From positions 62,001 through 126,000 of the forward strand of contig NZ_CP023691.1 of the NCBI RefSeq assembly GCF_008704855.1: DNA of 64,000 nucleotides. Reading direction: 5' to 3'. Source of the stretch: Streptomyces platensis. Its GTDB lineage: Bacteria; Actinomycetota; Actinomycetes; Streptomycetales; Streptomycetaceae. Positions 17,316-25,075 of the stretch are shown here, piece after piece (the first letter of the stretch is position 1; the number at the start of each line of letters is the position of its first letter). The position numbers were made by a program, and so were the translations under genes. The notes beneath the pieces were generated by a model. The model searched no databases. It saw nothing but the letters and a program-made list of their open reading frames with translations, and was not told the origin of the DNA.

Positions 17316-17949
17316 CCAGCACCCCCGCCACCAGTTGCCGTACGGCCTCCTCGAACCGGCCGGCGAGCGCGGCCGTCGGCCCGTCCGCGGCGACGGACCG
17401 GCTGCCGCCGGGGAGACCCAGGGCGGTGTGCGGGGTGGTCCCGCCAGGGTGCCGGGCCGTGGCGCCGCTGTAGACGGGCGCCGCGTACAGGCCCTGGATC
17501 GCGTGGTCGAAGAGCACCCCGCGGAACTTCCGCACCTGCGGAGCGTCGAGCGCCGCGTCGCGCTCGGCGGCCGGGACAGTGGTGAAGTCGCCGCCGGCCA
17601 GCCGGTCCAGCAGCGCGGTCCCCGCGCGGTAGGCCTGCTGGAGCGTACCGATCCGGCGGCGCCAGCCCACCCGCTGAGCCGGGGTCAGCGGGAGGAAGCC
17701 CCCCAGTCCGGCCGGGGCCGGGTAGATCAGCGGCGGATCGGCCGTGAACGCGCCGAGCAGTCGGTCGATGTACCTCACCACGTCCGCTTCGCGGGCGCCC
17801 GGGTACGGCTCGGCCGGGTCGTCACGGGGGCCGGGGATCAGCCGGGCGGTCGCTTCCCGCACCACCGCGATTTCGTGCGGGGTGAAGAAGAGCGGCCGCA
17901 ACTCCCCTTGCTGCAACGGTGATTCGTCATACTCTGTCGCGATATCCAC
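17308..17949 (-). CDS. Gluconate 2-dehydrogenase subunit-3-like protein
   Basis: This 213-residue protein has an N-terminal region FFTPHEIAVVREATARLIP, then an acidic and aromatic helical segment (VVRYIDRLLGAF). This is typical of the small (gamma) subunits that pair with GMC dehydrogenases. The GTG start at 17949 is preceded by GGAGGG. Members usually carry a Tat signal; none is seen here, so the complex appears cytoplasmic. It is coupled to the GMC gene and begins 30 bases from a divergent glycosyltransferase-like gene, so the short gap must carry both start signals. Confidence 0.8.
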   Translation of the reverse strand: MDIATEYDESPLQQGELRPLFFTPHEIAVVREATARLIPGPRDDPAEPYPGAREADVVRYIDRLLGAFTADPPLIYPAPAGLGGFLPLTPAQRVGWRRRIGTLQQAYRAGTALLDRLAGGDFTTVPAAERDAALDAPQVRKFRGVLFDHAIQGLYAAPVYSGATARHPGGTTPHTALGLPGGSRSVAADGPTAALAGRFEEAVRQLVAGVLDE

Positions 17950-17979
17950 TGCTTCCCTCCTTCTGCTAGGGAGAGCCAC

Positions 17980-18918
17980 ATGAGCCAGCACCACGACCTC
18001 ACGCCCACCGGCGGCACGGCTTCCGGCAACCGGGCCGCAGCCGCGCTCACCCGTCAGCTGCTGACCGCCCCCGCGGCCTCGTTCACCGGTGGCAGCGACA
18101 CGGAGGTGCACACCCTGGTCTCCTCCGACCATGTGCCGCTCTATCTCTTCGCGGCCAAGTCCCTCGCCCGGCACTGGCCCGAGGTCAGCCCGGTGGTACA
18201 CGACGACGGCACGCTCACCGCACGCGACCGGTCCCGGCTGCTGCGGCATGTGCCGGGGCTGCGTGTCATAGGACGCCGGGAGGCGGACGAGCGGATCGAG
18301 CCGCTGCTCGCCGGCTATCCGCAGCTCGCAGCCGTCCGCCGGGGCAATGTGCGCATCCTCCAGCTCGTCGACTACTTCCTGCTCAGCCGGAGCCGCTCGG
18401 TTGTGAGCATGGACAGCGATGTGGTGTTCCTCGCCCGTCCCGACCGGCTGGTGCACTGGGCCGCGGCGCCGTCGGCGGAGCGGGCCACATTCCTCTACTC
18501 GCCCGAGGAGGGCTGGGAACCGCAGGGCGTGCACTGGATAGCCGACCGGCTCCCCGGCGTGCCGTATGTGCCGTACATGTGCTGCGGCTTCGCCTGCGCC
18601 GACGTGGCCGGGTTCTTCGACCCGGCGTACTTGGAAGAGATGCTCACCCGGCTGCCGCCGGAGATCCGGTTCGCGCCGCGCTATGTGACGCAGATGTCGT
18701 ACTCGCTGCTCGGCGGAAAGGCGGGCGAGGCGCGGGTGGCGGGACTGGGCGAGCCCTACCGCTCCGGCCGGCTGGAGTGGCTGCCGCGCATCGACGACCG
18801 GGTGATCTGCCACTACTTCGCCTCCCATGAACGCGCGACGACCTACGACAACCTGGTCGAGGAACGGGATCTGCTCTCCCGGGCACTGGGCGGGGATACG
18901 ACGGCCGACGCGGGATAG
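17980..18918 (+). CDS. Nucleotide-diphospho-sugar transferase-like protein (GT8-like)
   Basis: This 312-residue protein has a central acidic motif VVSMDSDVVFLARP (about residues 140-153), the DxD metal/nucleotide-sugar site of GT-A glycosyltransferases, and a FACADVAGFF segment downstream. No membrane segments are visible. It is the only rightward gene inside the leftward cluster, with GGGAGAG before its ATG and a long hairpin after its stop. It probably adds a sugar to the product, alongside the GT2 enzyme. The family call is reasonable, but the exact GT family is uncertain. Confidence 0.72.
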   Translation: MSQHHDLTPTGGTASGNRAAAALTRQLLTAPAASFTGGSDTEVHTLVSSDHVPLYLFAAKSLARHWPEVSPVVHDDGTLTARDRSRLLRHVPGLRVIGRREADERIEPLLAGYPQLAAVRRGNVRILQLVDYFLLSRSRSVVSMDSDVVFLARPDRLVHWAAAPSAERATFLYSPEEGWEPQGVHWIADRLPGVPYVPYMCCGFACADVAGFFDPAYLEEMLTRLPPEIRFAPRYVTQMSYSLLGGKAGEARVAGLGEPYRSGRLEWLPRIDDRVICHYFASHERATTYDNLVEERDLLSRALGGDTTADAG

Positions 18919-18927
18919 CGCTCCCGT

Positions 18928-18962
18928 GGTCCGGGGCGGCGAACCGGCCGCCGCCCCGGACC
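18928..18962. terminator. Bidirectional hairpin terminator
   Basis: GGTCCGGGGCGGCG pairs perfectly with CGCCGCCCCGGACC across a seven-base loop. It lies between the convergent glycosyltransferase-like and Gfo/Idh genes and should stop transcription from both sides. Confidence 0.8.
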
Positions 18963-18989
18963 GGAAGGGCGCTCCGGCGCCCGGCCGTC

Positions 18990-20033
18990 TCACACGGGAG
19001 ACACGGTGTGCACACCTGGCCTGGTGTCGTCGCCGACCAGTGCCAGGGGTGCGCCACCGACCGCGGCCGAGCGGTACGCCGTCTCGATGACACGTGCGGT
19101 GCCGGCGATCTCGTCAGCGGGCACATGCCACCGCCCGGGGTCCGCCAGCGTCTGGCGGAAGTCGGCGAACATCGGCGGGAACCAGTCGAGATGGGTCTGG
19201 TCGCGGCTGGGGGAGGCCAGGTCCAGGACCTGGGGCCCGTCGGGCCCCTCGGCGGTCACCCGGTCGTCGTCGATCCGCAGGAAGCCTTCCGTACCGGTGA
19301 CCGAGTAGTGGTTGGCCCGCAGTCCGGCCCGCCAGCTCAGTTCGATGTCGCACACGGCGGAACCGAAGTCCATGCGCACGGCGGCCTCTTCGTCGACCGC
19401 GTCCGGCGACCCCACGGGCCGGCCCACCGTGCAGGAGATCTTGGCGGGCAGTTCACCGAACAGGCGCAGCGCCATGTAGACGCAGTGCGTGCCGTGGTCG
19501 AGGAGGATGCCGCCGCCCGCCAGTTCCCTGGAGCGCCGCCAGTCGGGCCGGAAGCCGTGCACTCCCCGCGCGTGCCGGTCGCGCAAGATCTGGAAGCGGG
19601 CCGACTCCAGGCGGCCGATGCCGGCGTCCACTGCCTGCCGCAGCAGGCGCATCATCGGCGAGGTGCCGTAATTGTGCGACGGGTACAGCAGCCGTTCGTG
19701 GCTGCGCGCCGTCGCGATCAGCTCCTGGGCATCCGCGAGGCTGACCGCGACCGGCTTTTCGCAGATCACATGGCAGCCGGCCGTCAGTGCCCGGTGGGCC
19801 ACGGGCACGTGGTAGGCGGGCGGGGTGCAGACGTCCACCACATCGACGCCTCCCTCAGCGAGGAGTTCGTCGAGGGAGGCCATCACCCGCCCGTGGGGCA
19901 GCTGTTCGGCTGCCGCCCGCCGCCGTTCGGCGGCGGGCTCCACTATCGCTGCCACCTCGACGCCGGGCACCGAGCGGTATCCGCTGAGCCGGCCCCCGCC
20001 CGCGGTACCGAATCCGACAATCGCTACTTTCAT
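18990..20033 (-). CDS. Gfo/Idh/MocA-family NAD(P)-dependent oxidoreductase
   Basis: This 347-residue dehydrogenase has an N-terminal Rossmann motif VAIVGFGTAGGGR and the family motif CEKPVAVS near residue 95. The C-terminal domain carries the catalytic-type region GGGILLDHGTHCVYMA. The family includes myo-inositol 2-dehydrogenase, scyllo-inosose enzymes and sugar 3-dehydrogenases. Its ATG overlaps the inositol-phosphatase-like stop (ATGA), and two aminotransferases lie just upstream in the same coupled set. The order phosphatase, dehydrogenase, aminotransferase is the usual way to make an aminocyclitol or aminosugar: free the ring hydroxyl, oxidise it to a ketone, then aminate. The exact substrate is inferred. 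Confidence 0.9.
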   Translation of the reverse strand: MKVAIVGFGTAGGGRLSGYRSVPGVEVAAIVEPAAERRRAAAEQLPHGRVMASLDELLAEGGVDVVDVCTPPAYHVPVAHRALTAGCHVICEKPVAVSLADAQELIATARSHERLLYPSHNYGTSPMMRLLRQAVDAGIGRLESARFQILRDRHARGVHGFRPDWRRSRELAGGGILLDHGTHCVYMALRLFGELPAKISCTVGRPVGSPDAVDEEAAVRMDFGSAVCDIELSWRAGLRANHYSVTGTEGFLRIDDDRVTAEGPDGPQVLDLASPSRDQTHLDWFPPMFADFRQTLADPGRWHVPADEIAGTARVIETAYRSAAVGGAPLALVGDDTRPGVHTVSPV

Positions 20034-20851
20034 GCCGTCTCCTTCCGTCGGACGGCGGGCGGGCAGGGCCCGCCGGCCGTCACCAAGCTGTTGTGGAATG
20101 CCGGTGCCGCTGCGACCAGATGCCCCTCGTCCACGCCGAACGGCCCGCCGCCCCAGCCGCTGACCGTTCCACCGGCCTCCGTCACCAGCAGCGCGCCGGG
20201 TGCGGCGTCCCAGGGGCCGATGCCGAATTCGAGATAGCCGTCGTAGGCCCCGCAGGCGACCCGGCACAGCCCTGTGGAGGCACTGCCGGGCTCGCGGATC
20301 TCGAACCCGGCGCGCAGCAGGCGGTCGGCGACCGAGCACTGCTCCTCGCGGACCACTCCCTCGGTCCCGAATCCGGTGCCGACCAGCGGACGGCCCGGGG
20401 ACGGCCCGGCCGGGCGCATTCGCACCCCGTCGCGGTAGGCGCCGTCCCCGGCGACGGCCGTGAAGACGGTGCCGGTCTCCGGGAAGTGGATGACGCACAG
20501 CAGCAGGCGGTCGCCTTCGGCCAGCGCGAGGGCGACCGCGTAGTCGGGCAGACCGCGCAGGTAGTTGGTGGTGCCGTCGAGCGGGTCGACGATCCACCGG
20601 GGGCCGGGGCCGGGCAGGGCGCCGGCCTCCTCCGCGAGTACCCCGCACTCCGGTGTGCGCTCCCGCAGCACCTCCAGCACCGCCCGCTCGGCCGCCGTGT
20701 CGGCCTCGCTCACCAGCCCGTCCCCGGCCTTGACGCGGACGTCCCCGGGAGCGGTGCGGCGGCGCAGCAGCTCCGCGGCCGCGCGGGCGGCGGCCTCCGT
20801 CGCCGCCGTGTGGTGCCGGTCCACACCGGCCCGGCGGAGAGCCCGGCTCAC
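20030..20851 (-). CDS. Inositol-monophosphatase-family phosphatase
   Basis: This 273-residue Mg-dependent phosphatase has all signature motifs: EEAG, WIVDPLDGTTNYLRG (metal-binding Asp residues), and WDAAPGALLVTEAGG near the C-terminus. Length matches the family. The GTG start overlaps the aminotransferase stop (GTGA), and its own stop overlaps the Gfo/Idh start. The family removes phosphate from inositol-1-phosphate, fructose-1,6-bisphosphate, PAP or histidinol phosphate. With a Gfo/Idh dehydrogenase and class III aminotransferases next to it, inositol phosphate or another sugar phosphate is the likely substrate. Confidence 0.92.
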   Translation of the reverse strand: MSRALRRAGVDRHHTAATEAAARAAAELLRRRTAPGDVRVKAGDGLVSEADTAAERAVLEVLRERTPECGVLAEEAGALPGPGPRWIVDPLDGTTNYLRGLPDYAVALALAEGDRLLLCVIHFPETGTVFTAVAGDGAYRDGVRMRPAGPSPGRPLVGTGFGTEGVVREEQCSVADRLLRAGFEIREPGSASTGLCRVACGAYDGYLEFGIGPWDAAPGALLVTEAGGTVSGWGGGPFGVDEGHLVAAAPAFHNSLVTAGGPCPPAVRRKETA

Positions 20852-22179
20852 GGCACGTCCGGGAAGCGGGTGAGGGTCTGGCGGATGATTTCCACGGCTG
20901 TCATGGTCTGCTCCGGGTCGGCGTTCAGCGGCGGGTAGAGACGCAGGCTGTTGCCGCCGAGCATCACCAGCACCCCGGCCCGCAGCAGGGCCAGATAGAC
21001 GTCCCGTACCAGGGGTTTCGGGGCGGGCGCCTTGGTCTCCTTGTCCGTGACCAGCTCGATGCCGATGGCCAGCCCCAGACCGCGGACATCCCCGACGAGC
21101 GGGGCGTCGGTCACCAGGCCGCGCAGCTCGGCCAGCAGTCGTTCGCCGAGGTCGGCGGTGTGCTCGACGAGCTTGTCGGAGGTGAGGATGTCCGTGGTGG
21201 CGGCCACCGCCCGGCAGGCCATCGGGAAGGCACCGAAGCTGGAGGAACTGGCACTCGGGTCGGAGAACGGTGCCGCCGCCATGGTCGATGCCGCAGCGAT
21301 GACACCGGTGACGGGGTAACCGCCGCCCATGCCCTTGCCGACGGTGAGCACGTCCGGGGTGACGTCCTCGTGCTGGTACGCGAAGGCGGCTCCGGTCCGG
21401 CCGAAGCCCGTCATCATCTCGTCGGCGATCAGCAGCGCGTCGAACTCCTCGGCCACGGAGGCCAGTGCGCCGAGATAGCCCGGCGGCGGCACGACGTTTC
21501 CCGACCGGCCCTGGACGGGCTCCACGACGATCGCGGCCATCGCCCCCGTGCTGTTCTCCTTGATGACGTCCCGCGCGTGCTCGACGCAGGCGAAGCCGCA
21601 TTCGGGCGCCTTCAGCTTGAACGGGCAGCGGTAGCAGTTGGCGTACGGCGCGGAGAAGTAGCCGGGCGGCAGCGGGCCGAGGCCCGCCCGGGCACCGGCG
21701 GTCAGGGCCAGGCTGCCCATGGTCTTGCCGTGGAAGCCGCCCCAGAAGGAGAGGAATTCGTGTTTGCCGGTGACGGACTTGGCGAGCCGCAGTGCCGCCT
21801 CGACGGCCTCGGTGCCGCCGCTGTAGAGCTGGACGGTGTCCAGTTCGGGCGGCAGGAAGTCTTTGAGGACGCGGGTCATCTCCAGGCGGGCGGGCGAGCC
21901 GAAGGCGCCTGCTGTGGACACCGCGAGCTGTGCCCCCATCGCGGCGACGAACCGCGGCTCGGCGTGCCCGATCGAATTGACCCCGCCGGCGCCCTGGAAG
22001 TCGATGACGCGATTGCCGTCGACGTCGGTCAGCGTCGCACCGTCCGCACGCTCCACACACAGTTTGGACCAGAGCATCACGGCCTGAAGCCCGGGGCCGA
22101 TCACTTCCTGTTCGGCCGCCCAGTGCTCCTCGGTCACCGTCCGCGGGTGCCGCAGCCCCCACTCCCCGGCAGCGGTCAT
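20848..22179 (-). CDS. Class III PLP-dependent aminotransferase
   Basis: This 443-residue fold-type I aminotransferase has IADEMMTGFGRTG (Asp for the PLP ring nitrogen) followed by the Schiff-base lysine in VGKGMGGGYPVTG. An unusual Cys-containing insert (CYRCPFKLKAPECGFAC) lies mid-protein. It resembles the 4-aminobutyrate/diaminobutyrate branch. The ATG at 22179 overlaps the stop of the second aminotransferase gene. It should transfer an amino group to a ketone or aldehyde of the sugar/cyclitol intermediate. Two different class III aminotransferases in tandem suggest two amine groups in the product, or one aminotransferase and one aminomutase. Confidence 0.93.
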   Translation of the reverse strand: MTAAGEWGLRHPRTVTEEHWAAEQEVIGPGLQAVMLWSKLCVERADGATLTDVDGNRVIDFQGAGGVNSIGHAEPRFVAAMGAQLAVSTAGAFGSPARLEMTRVLKDFLPPELDTVQLYSGGTEAVEAALRLAKSVTGKHEFLSFWGGFHGKTMGSLALTAGARAGLGPLPPGYFSAPYANCYRCPFKLKAPECGFACVEHARDVIKENSTGAMAAIVVEPVQGRSGNVVPPPGYLGALASVAEEFDALLIADEMMTGFGRTGAAFAYQHEDVTPDVLTVGKGMGGGYPVTGVIAAASTMAAAPFSDPSASSSSFGAFPMACRAVAATTDILTSDKLVEHTADLGERLLAELRGLVTDAPLVGDVRGLGLAIGIELVTDKETKAPAPKPLVRDVYLALLRAGVLVMLGGNSLRLYPPLNADPEQTMTAVEIIRQTLTRFPDVP

Positions 22180-23426
22180 CGCGCGGCCTCCCCGGAGCGG
22201 ACGGCACCGGTATAGCCGTCCCGTACCAGCGCCTCGAACCCGCCGCGCGCCGCCTCGATCGCGGTGTCGATGTCCTCCTCTGTGGTGGCGGCGCACACGA
22301 ACCAGTGGTGGTTGGGGTGGAAGAAGACCCCGGCCCGGATGGTCTCGGTGTAGAAGGACCGCTTGGCCGCCTGATTCTCCTCCTCGCTGCCGAGCCGGAA
22401 GTCGAGGAAGGGCATGGGCGGATGGCCGACCACCTCGACCGGCGCGGCGTACTTGTCGGTGAGCTCGCGCAGCCCGTCCTGGAGCCGGCTGCCCAGGGTA
22501 TGGATGCGCTCCAGGTGCGGCCCCGAGCGCAACTTGCGCAGGGTCGCCAGTGCGGCGGCCATGGCGTCGGAGTTGGCGTAGAAGGTCGAGGAGATGTGTA
22601 CGCGGTCCAGGCGGCGCAGCACCTCCGCGCGGCCGGTCAGTGCGGAGATCGCATAGCCGTTGGCGAACGCCTTGCTGAAGGTCGCCAGGTCCGCGGTGAC
22701 ACCGAAATACTCCTGGGCGCCGCCGAGGGCCATCCGGAAGCCCGAACGCATCTCGTCCAGGACCAGCAGGGCCCCGTGCGCCCGCGTCAGCTCCCGTACG
22801 CCTTCGAGGAAGCCGGGGGCCGGCGGCTCCACCTCGAAGGGCATCATGACGACGCAGGCGATCTCGCCCGGGTGCCGCTCGAACAGCGCGCGCAAGGAGT
22901 CGAGGTCGTTGTAGGCGAAGGTGTGCACGAGGTCGCGGGTGGCACGGGGGATGCCGTGGTCCCACTGGGCGCACCAGTCGTGCCAGCCGTTGTAGCCGAA
23001 GCGGGCGACGCGGTCACGGCCGGTGAAGGAGCGCGACAGGCGCACCGCGGCGCCGGTGGCGTCGGATCCGGTCTTCATCAGCATCGCCATTTCGGCGCCC
23101 GGGATCACCTCGAGGAGTTCGCTGACGAGTTCGGTCTGCACGGGCTTGCTCAGCCCGGTGGCGAATCCTTTCCGGATCTCGGCGATGACCTGGTCGTCGA
23201 CATCCCGGTCGGCATGACCCAGTACGACGGTCCCATACGACAGGAAAAAATCGAGATAGCGGTTTCCGTCAACGTCCCAGAAGTATGCGCCGCTGGTCCG
23301 GTCGACGAATATGGGGTACTCCCCCTCGATCATCTGGTCGGAGGCGATGACATTCTTTCGCTTGGCGGCCAGCGCATCGATTTCTTCAGCTTTCCGGGCA
23401 AGCTCGAACGAGCGGTCCAGTAACAC
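22176..23426 (-). CDS. Class III aminotransferase, glutamate-1-semialdehyde-aminomutase-like, with TTA as codon 2
   Basis: This 416-residue PLP enzyme resembles the glutamate-1-semialdehyde 2,1-aminomutase group: SYGTVVLGHAD near the N-terminus, VLDEMRSGFRMALGG, and the PLP lysine in FSKAFANGYAIS. I chose the GTG at 23426 because GAGG precedes it by seven bases and homologues begin just before FELARKAEE. The second codon is TTA (23423-23421), a codon read in Streptomyces only by the developmentally controlled bldA tRNA. Placed at codon 2, it could make translation of this gene, and through overlaps the genes after it, dependent on bldA. The aminotransferase probably aminates a sugar or cyclitol carbonyl. 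Confidence 0.92.
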   Translation of the reverse strand: MLLDRSFELARKAEEIDALAAKRKNVIASDQMIEGEYPIFVDRTSGAYFWDVDGNRYLDFFLSYGTVVLGHADRDVDDQVIAEIRKGFATGLSKPVQTELVSELLEVIPGAEMAMLMKTGSDATGAAVRLSRSFTGRDRVARFGYNGWHDWCAQWDHGIPRATRDLVHTFAYNDLDSLRALFERHPGEIACVVMMPFEVEPPAPGFLEGVRELTRAHGALLVLDEMRSGFRMALGGAQEYFGVTADLATFSKAFANGYAISALTGRAEVLRRLDRVHISSTFYANSDAMAAALATLRKLRSGPHLERIHTLGSRLQDGLRELTDKYAAPVEVVGHPPMPFLDFRLGSEEENQAAKRSFYTETIRAGVFFHPNHHWFVCAATTEEDIDTAIEAARGGFEALVRDGYTGAVRSGEAAR

Positions 23427-23523
23427 GAGAATTCCTCTCTCGGAGAAATTGAGAGCCGGCGGTGACGACGGGCGGGCACCCTCGGGCAAGCCCGTCGCAC
23501 GGCCTCGGGCGCGTCCGACGGCC

Positions 23524-24174
23524 TCAGCGGGCGCGTACCGCCCTGACGGCGTCCAGCAGTTCGGCGGTGCGGGTCCGCACCTCGGCCAGGTCCCCGCTGT
23601 GCAGGGCGTCGCCGATCAGCGGCCGGCCCAGCGCAGCCGCGTGGGCGCCCGCCCGGAAGTGCTCGGGCAGGTCCGCCGCGGTGATCCCGCCCGTGGGCAC
23701 GATCGGAATGTCAGGGAAGGCCATGCACAGCGAGGCGGTGTACTCGGGGCCGCCCAGCCGGGCCGGAAAGAGCTTGACCAGCGCGGCGCCCAGCCGCCAC
23801 GCGTCCATGACCTCGGTGGTGGTGAAGGCTCCGCAGACCACGGGCACGCCCAGCCGCCCGGCCTCGTCGAGGACTTCGGGGAGGACCCCCGGGGTCAGCA
23901 GGTAGTGGGCGCCGGCCTCCACCGCCGCGCGGGCGGTGGCGCGGTCCCGCACGGTGCCGGCCCCCACGAGGGTGGCACCGGTGGCGACGACGCGGGCCAC
24001 GGCATCCAACGCCGTGGGGGTGGTGAGGGTGAGCTCCACCGCGCGCAGTCCGGCCGCGCCCAACTCCCGTACCACGTCCGGAACACCGGGCGCGTCCGGT
24101 TCAGTGATCATCGCGATCAGGCGGGTGCCGGCCAACTCGGCTGCGAGGTCGAGGGGTTCGTCCACCATGGTCAC
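23524..24174 (-). CDS. KDPG/KHG aldolase-family protein
   Basis: This 216-residue class I aldolase of the 2-keto-3-deoxy-6-phosphogluconate family has the Schiff-base lysine in LVKLFPARLGGPEY. The N-terminal strand RAVELTLTTP corresponds to the family's EVTLRT region, and the glycine-rich phosphate-binding region IVPTGGIT is present. The GTG start overlaps the preceding methyltransferase stop (GTGA). It would join or split pyruvate and an aldehyde. In this cluster it may build or trim a keto-deoxy sugar, which is unusual. It might instead serve precursor supply. The substrate is unknown. Confidence 0.88.
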   Translation of the reverse strand: MTMVDEPLDLAAELAGTRLIAMITEPDAPGVPDVVRELGAAGLRAVELTLTTPTALDAVARVVATGATLVGAGTVRDRATARAAVEAGAHYLLTPGVLPEVLDEAGRLGVPVVCGAFTTTEVMDAWRLGAALVKLFPARLGGPEYTASLCMAFPDIPIVPTGGITAADLPEHFRAGAHAAALGRPLIGDALHSGDLAEVRTRTAELLDAVRAVRAR

Positions 24175-24923
24175 CCCTGCTTCTCGAAGACGACGACCTG
24201 CCGGCGGGTGCGGCGGACGACCGGGGCATCCGGCTCGGGCAGCGCCCGCAGCTCCTGCACCAGGGGGGCCACCTTCTCGTCGAAGACGGCGTCGTCGACC
24301 GCCCAGAGGTGGAAGAGCATGCGCTGTTCGAGACCGTCGGCGATCTGGGCAGGGGTGTGCTCGTGCACCGCCGCCTCCAGCTCGCCGACCTCCACCGCCT
24401 TCAGGCCGACCTGTTCGGCGATCGGGACGATCTTCCCGGCCCGGTCGTCGGCCTCGGAGGTGCGCCGCTGGATCTCCTCCATGATGCGGCTGACCGGCTG
24501 GTCGTCGAAGAGGATCATGCCGGGGACGACGACATAACGCCCGCCCGGCCGGAGTACCCGGGCGACCTCGGCGAGACCCCGGCGCTGGTCCCCGACGACA
24601 TGCAGCACCCAGACGCTGTATGCCTGGTCGAAGGTCGCGTCACCGAAGGGAAGTTGGGTGAGCGAGGCATTGGCCACCGCGGGCCCGATCCGGGCGACCG
24701 CTTTGGTGAGCATCGCATGGGAGAGATCGATCCCCACCACGGAGCGGCCACTTTCCTTCAGTGCGAGGGCCACCACGCCGGTGCCCATCCCCGCATCGAG
24801 GAGGAGCTTGTCCGGATCGGTGCGCTCCGCAATTGCCGGAGCGATACGGCGCCCACGCTGTTCACCTCCTCGCGTCTTGTCGTAGAAATCCGCTGCCGGA
24901 GAGAAATTGACGGATTGCTGCAC
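24171..24923 (-). CDS. SAM-dependent methyltransferase (class I)
   Basis: This 250-residue UbiE-like methyltransferase has the SAM-binding loop LLDAGMGTGVVALAL, the acidic residue ending strand 2 (VVGIDLSHAML), and the later motif VLRPGGRYVVVPG. The GTG start at 24923 begins QQSVNFSPAADFYD, usual for this group. It is the first gene of a coupled set with the aldolase. A TATAGT hexamer at 24997-24992 (leftward) might be its -10 box, but no good -35 is visible. N- or O-methylation of a sugar or amine is likely. Its target is not determined. Confidence 0.9.
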   Translation of the reverse strand: MQQSVNFSPAADFYDKTRGGEQRGRRIAPAIAERTDPDKLLLDAGMGTGVVALALKESGRSVVGIDLSHAMLTKAVARIGPAVANASLTQLPFGDATFDQAYSVWVLHVVGDQRRGLAEVARVLRPGGRYVVVPGMILFDDQPVSRIMEEIQRRTSEADDRAGKIVPIAEQVGLKAVEVGELEAAVHEHTPAQIADGLEQRMLFHLWAVDDAVFDEKVAPLVQELRALPEPDAPVVRRTRRQVVVFEKQG

Positions 24924-25075
24924 GCCACCTGCCTACGTCCGGGGCGAATACTCCGTACCGCCCCAAGGGGACCGGATATTGCACGAGGGCGACTATATGC
25001 GCCGCACTTCACCCAGGGGAAGGAAGAAAGAATGCACCCCGAAAACCGCAGGCCAGGATTCCTGAACCGTATGTG

